Below, one piece after another: positions 60,735 through 64,000 of a stretch of 64,000 nt of DNA (positions are counted from its first letter, which is position 1; each line of letters begins with the position of its first letter). The translations under genes and the position numbers were made by a program. The stretch is from BS750m-G62 sp964577175. GTDB taxonomy: Bacteria; Planctomycetota; Phycisphaerae; FEN-1346. The notes under the pieces were generated by a model. The model was not told the origin of the DNA, searched no databases, and was given only the letters and a program-made list of their open reading frames with translations. The stretch lies in assembly GCA_964577175.1 (NCBI GenBank), contig CAZNYC010000004.1, positions 1 through 64,000 of the forward strand, given 5' to 3'.

Positions 60735-62273
60735 CTAATGCGTCATGGCGTAGACGAGCACGTTGATGCCCAGGCGGAGGGCGTCGCCGCTCTCGACCCC
60801 GCGGGCGTACGGGTTCGGCGCCCCGGACCAGCCGTTCACCAGGCCGAACGGGCTATAGATGACCCGCAACTGGTTCTCCAGGCTGATGCCCTCCATCGCC
60901 GGCGCCTTCAGTCCCGGATGCTCGTGCAGCACAAGCGGCGTGTATTCCACCTGCCGGATCGGGAACACGCTGCCGTACACCGGATGGTCCGGTGCGATGC
61001 GCCGGAGCGACTTTTCGGGCAGAACCCGCTGGATTTCCCGCCGGAACGCCGTGTCGAACCCCTTCCGGCCGCAGCAGGCGTTGGCCATGAGCACGCCGCC
61101 CGCCGCCAGGTACCGCCTCAGGTTCGTCACCTCTTCGTCCGTCAGGCGGAACGCGTTGTGGCCGGTCATGTAGAGGATCGGGTGCGCGAAGGCGTCCACG
61201 CTCCGCAGGTCCACGTCTTCCTTCTTGAACTGGACCTCCACGGTGGTGTTCTCGGCCAGGTGCTTCAGGAGCGAGGCCAGGCTCGACGGCTGGGTATTCC
61301 AGTCGCCGTCGTGGACGATCTGGGCGATGACCAACTGGTCCCGCGTGGGCTCGCCCTTCTGGTGATACACGCGCTCGCTGGAGAGGAACCGGCCGAGTTC
61401 GTAGGTGGCCAAGCAGTAGGTGATGATGTTGGCGCCGAGTTTGCGCGCGTCGCCCGGCAGCACCCGCTTGCCGCGCTCGTGTGTGTGCCCGTCCCATCCG
61501 CAGGAGCAGTCGTATCCGCCCGTGTAGATGATGGCGGCCCGGCATCCGATGTCCACGGTCTCCAGAGGCGGGGCGTCCTGGTACCGGCCCTTGCCCTCCG
61601 CCTGGTACTGGACCGTCGAGATCGGGTAGAACGACGAATACAGCGGATGGTCCGGTGCGATGGGGCCGAGCGGCCGGTTCGGGAACAGCCGTTTCGCCAG
61701 GTCGCGCAGCGCCGCGTCGAAGTCCTCGATGCCGCAGCAGGCGTCGGCCAGGATCGTCCCGCCGTCCATGCAGAACCGGCGGAGTTCGGGCAGGGCGGCG
61801 TCGGGCACGGTGAAGGCGTCGTGCCCGGTGAAGTACAGGATCGGCAGTTCCGTGGGGTTGTACGAGAAGCGGCGGAGGTCGGCGTCCACCGGCCGGTACC
61901 GGACGTGCAACTGCTGGTTCGTCCACCGGAGGAGGTTCTTGATGTCGGCCGGGTCGGTCATCCAGTCGCGATAGGCGTACCGCTGGCCGTCCTGGACTTC
62001 CCACTTCACGTCGCCGAGGATGGTCTTGCCGACGAGCGAGGGCGGGCTGGGCTGCCGCTTCTTCTCGCTCCGCCGAAGCGGCGTGGCGGGCAGGGGCAGG
62101 GGCGGCAGCGATTCGCCGCCCGTCCGGCGCTGCGGTTTCGCCTTGGGCGGGGGGCCGCAGGTGCGGGGTTCGGCCAGCGCTTCGCCGAGCATCAGTTCCA
62201 GGCCCGCACCGCCGCCGGCGACGGTCGCAATCGAGCGAAACATGCCGCGGGTCAGGAAGTCACGCCGTTTCAT
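60735..62273 (-). CDS. Tat-exported protein with two DUF4159 domains
   Basis: 512 residues. Signal region KRRDFLTRGMFRSIATVAGG has a twin arginine. After a Pro-rich linker there are two homologous domains. The first has ILYFTGHDAFTVPDAALPEL with DGGTILADACCG, the second ILYMTGHNAFRLTDEEVTNL with AGGVLMANACCG. Each ends in a PIAPDHPLYSS / RIAPDHPVYGS motif, so this is an internal duplication. DUF4159 is a glutamine-amidotransferase-like (Rossmann) fold of unknown function common in planctomycete MoxR gene groups, where it stands near MoxR, DUF58 and BatA-type genes. Here it is followed on the same strand by MoxR. GGAGA precedes the start. Confidence 0.85.
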   Translation of the reverse strand: MKRRDFLTRGMFRSIATVAGGGAGLELMLGEALAEPRTCGPPPKAKPQRRTGGESLPPLPLPATPLRRSEKKRQPSPPSLVGKTILGDVKWEVQDGQRYAYRDWMTDPADIKNLLRWTNQQLHVRYRPVDADLRRFSYNPTELPILYFTGHDAFTVPDAALPELRRFCMDGGTILADACCGIEDFDAALRDLAKRLFPNRPLGPIAPDHPLYSSFYPISTVQYQAEGKGRYQDAPPLETVDIGCRAAIIYTGGYDCSCGWDGHTHERGKRVLPGDARKLGANIITYCLATYELGRFLSSERVYHQKGEPTRDQLVIAQIVHDGDWNTQPSSLASLLKHLAENTTVEVQFKKEDVDLRSVDAFAHPILYMTGHNAFRLTDEEVTNLRRYLAAGGVLMANACCGRKGFDTAFRREIQRVLPEKSLRRIAPDHPVYGSVFPIRQVEYTPLVLHEHPGLKAPAMEGISLENQLRVIYSPFGLVNGWSGAPNPYARGVESGDALRLGINVLVYAMTH

Positions 62274-62776
62274 CGCTTGTCTCCACGAGATGGAATCGGG
62301 CGTTTCCGTGCCGCCAGGGTCGGTCCGTACTCCAACCGCCCCCTGGGCGTGCACATCGGCATCCGGACGGCGTTCAGGGCAGAAAAAGCCCCTCTCGGCC
62401 CCCTCCGTGCCACGTTATTATACTGCTATTCGGGACTTGCGTTGCCAAAAAAGCGGGCGGGCGCTCCGGACGCCGCCCAGCCTTTTGGCCGGTGCAGGAG
62501 TGAGGCCATTCTCTCGTTCGATGTTAACGCAGCGCAGGCAGCGAACCGCGGAGAACGCAGAAGACGACAGCGCAAAGACACGACGGCGAAAGGGCTTTGC
62601 TGTAGACGAGGTCCCGCCTGACGAACCGCACGGATTGGCAAGCCATCCGTGGCACCTGCGTCCCGGTCGGCGCAAAAAATCGGAGCCGGGTCGGCCCCGC
62701 GCCGTCCCGGCTCCCTGCCCGACTGCCAACGTCTGCGAGTCAACCTCCTGCTTGCTGAGGGCGTGCAGCCACGCGG
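62274..62776. other. 503-base intergenic region
   Basis: No gene seen. It includes a family-2 hairpin (62629-62656, CACGGATTGGCAAGCCATCC then GTGGCACC), the FlgM terminator (62673-62714) and, around 62520-62580, degenerate GCGGAGAACGCAGAAG-like tracts of the type 'AACGCAGAGGCGCAGAG' common between planctomycete genes. The first part, from 62274, should hold the DUF4159 gene promoter. Confidence 0.5.
62673..62714 (-). terminator. Rho-independent terminator after flgM
   Basis: On the minus strand GGAGCCGGG (62706-62714 read in reverse) pairs with CCCGGCTCC (62682-62690 read in reverse), 15-base loop, followed by a run of T (the A run at 62673-62679 of the plus strand). Confidence 0.8.
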
Positions 62777-63034
62777 CTACAGCCCGAGTTCCTCCAACAG
62801 CCGGCGGACCGTGCCATCGACCCGCTCCGGCGTTTCCAGTTCGCCCTGGGCGATCAGGTCACGCATCCGCTGCACCTTCTCGAAGCGGATGTCGGGCATC
62901 CGGCTGATCTTGTCGAGGAGATGAAGCGTTCCGGCCGGGTCCGGCGGCTCGGCCATCGGCGGGGGCTGGACCTGACCGTACGTCAGGTCGCCCTGCACGT
63001 TCTGTTTCATCAGGTCGCGGTCATGAGTTGCCAT
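62777..63034 (-). CDS. flgM: Anti-sigma-28 factor FlgM
   Basis: 85 residues. Small cytoplasmic protein that binds and holds sigma-28 (FliA) until the flagellar hook is finished, then leaves through the export channel. The C-terminal helical region (about residues 40-85: LDKISRMPDIRFEKVQRMRDLIAQGELETPERVDGTVRRLLEEL) matches the FlgM sigma-binding domain, while the N-terminal half is disordered and polar, as usual. AGGAG precedes the start. It stands alone, followed by a good terminator, and is 24 kb from the fliA gene. Its presence supports a functional flagellar system elsewhere in the genome. Confidence 0.88.
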   Translation of the reverse strand: MATHDRDLMKQNVQGDLTYGQVQPPPMAEPPDPAGTLHLLDKISRMPDIRFEKVQRMRDLIAQGELETPERVDGTVRRLLEELGL

Positions 63035-63332
63035 CGGATGCTCCTGCTGGTTGCAGCGGCGGCCAGGTTCGTCGAGGCGTGGGTCGGTTCGTCGTCGCCC
63101 GGTCGCACCCCCTTGGCTGGTGCTTCCTGCGGCACCGATTGTCGCTTGTGCTTCACTTATGCTATCGTCCTCTGGAGGCCGGGTCTTGAGAAACGGGACG
63201 AGCGGGCCGGATTCCTCTAAGTCCTTGTTTTGTATTGGTTTACGTCCGTTTTGCGGCGTGCGCGTCGGAGGCATCAGGAGTTTTTTCGGATGCGATTCTC
63301 GTCCAAATCCTTTGCCCGTTTTTCCAAGCCCC
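63035..63332. other. Intergenic region upstream of flgM
   Basis: 298 bases with no gene. It should carry the flgM promoter on the minus strand; I looked for a sigma-28-type GCCGATAA box and found none. T-rich stretches (63280-63330) are present after the end of the partial gene to the right but form no clear terminator. Confidence 0.35.
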
Positions 63333-64000
63333 CTAGTTTAACATTTCGCCCGTTTCGACGCCGCCCGTGTCGACCCTATTCACCTCGCGATGGGCGTACG
63401 CGGCCGGGGCGGGCGCGTCGCCGCCCTCCGTCCCCCGGCCGAGGGCTTTGCGGACGGCTGACCAGAGGTCGCCGGCATCGAACGGACGGGCTGCGGCCCG
63501 CAGAACGGGCACATCCCACGCCAGCAGCCGGACCGTCGCCAACGGGATGGCGCCCCAACGGTCCGCCTGGCCCACGAGCCGTCCTTGCCCGTCGGTGACG
63601 ACGAGGCCGACGCCGAATTGCGCGAGCGGCACCCGGCCGTCCGGGGCCGCGCCCGGCACGCCCGCGGGCCAGCCCAGACGGTCCAGCCACGCGAGCGTCT
63701 CTCCCGTGACGGACGCCCCCCGGCGGGCCTCCAAGCGGACGGCCACCCTCGCGGGGGCGGAACCTTCCTGCCGGTACCGGACGGCGAGGTCGGCGGTGCC
63801 TTCGACGGGCCCGCCGGGGGCCGAGGCCGTCCAGGCCGCCAGGTCCAGGCCCCGGACGGTCGCCGAGACCGTCGCCACGTCGGCGCCGGTGTCCGGCCAG
63901 TGCCAGTTCACGGTGACCTGTGCGGTGCCGCCGGGCCCGGCGGCGGGTTTGCCGAGACGGAGGGCCCGGCGGACGGCGTCGGCCGGCACGTCCTTCAGGT
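63333..64000 (-). CDS. C-terminal part of an unknown protein
   Basis: The frame is open to the right window edge, so only the C-terminal ~220 residues are present. Visible features are beta-rich sequence with few motifs: VTVNWHWPDTGADVATVSATVRGLDLAAW, LAVRYRQEGSAPARVAVRLEARRGASVTGE, LVGQADRWGAIPLATVRLLAWDVPVLRAA. The alternation of polar and hydrophobic residues would fit a beta-sandwich or the long beta-taco of AsmA-like proteins, but no family can be assigned. No membrane segment is seen in this part. Confidence 0.6.
   Translation of the reverse strand, partial: LKDVPADAVRRALRLGKPAAGPGGTAQVTVNWHWPDTGADVATVSATVRGLDLAAWTASAPGGPVEGTADLAVRYRQEGSAPARVAVRLEARRGASVTGETLAWLDRLGWPAGVPGAAPDGRVPLAQFGVGLVVTDGQGRLVGQADRWGAIPLATVRLLAWDVPVLRAAARPFDAGDLWSAVRKALGRGTEGGDAPAPAAYAHREVNRVDTGGVETGEMLN

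Overview
The window is high-GC DNA from a motile, Gram-negative-type bacterium, most likely a member of the Planctomycetota. The phylum call is an inference from gene content: a Tat-exported sulfatase, Tat-exported Gfo/Idh oxidoreductases, a DUF1080 protein, a secreted HEAT-repeat protein, an HzsA-like dihaem protein and a DUF4159 protein occur together. It looks like a metagenome scaffold, because 15704-15803 is a run of 100 N flanked on both sides by the same 55 bases.

Layout. 1-5.5 kb: the end of an AI-2E-type permease, a 46-residue membrane protein overlapping it, an unknown protein, two histidine kinases and a divergent response regulator. 5.6-6.9 kb: a DAHP synthase gene behind what reads as a complete leader-peptide attenuator (promoter, Trp/Phe/Tyr-rich leader peptide, antiterminator, terminator). 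7-16.7 kb: exported carbohydrate-type genes on the minus strand (two Gfo/Idh proteins, sulfatase, HEAT-repeat protein, DUF1080 protein), a small plus-strand membrane protein and a PAC2-family protein. 16.9-23.2 kb: a sodium:solute symporter, a MITE-like element, an HzsA-related dihaem protein and a beta-propeller lipoprotein.

23.5-38 kb is the most unusual block, all on the plus strand. It holds a DacZ-like diadenylate cyclase coupled to two radical-SAM enzymes, a MarR regulator, a decayed DUF3800 gene, two non-pyrrolysine MttB-family methyltransferases, a SAM methyltransferase, a MarC-like membrane protein, an asparagine-synthetase homologue that lacks the glutaminase cysteine, and a normal AsnB. 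I know of no described pathway with this combination. 38-47 kb: sigma-28 (FliA), a hybrid kinase, and a four-gene phosphorelay operon ending in a NarL-type regulator. 47-53 kb: bioD-bioA-SAM hydrolase operon, a carboxypeptidase lipoprotein and a secreted ADP-ribosylglycohydrolase. 53-64 kb: a calcium/cation export group (CaCA exchanger, P-type ATPase), MoxR ATPase, DUF4159 protein, FlgM and a truncated unknown protein.

The spaces between genes are full of short hairpin repeats of at least three families, plus MITE-like elements with terminal inverted repeats that carry some of the hairpins. Two hairpins sit in frame inside the P-type ATPase gene. No tRNA, rRNA, CRISPR array or intact transposase gene was seen.
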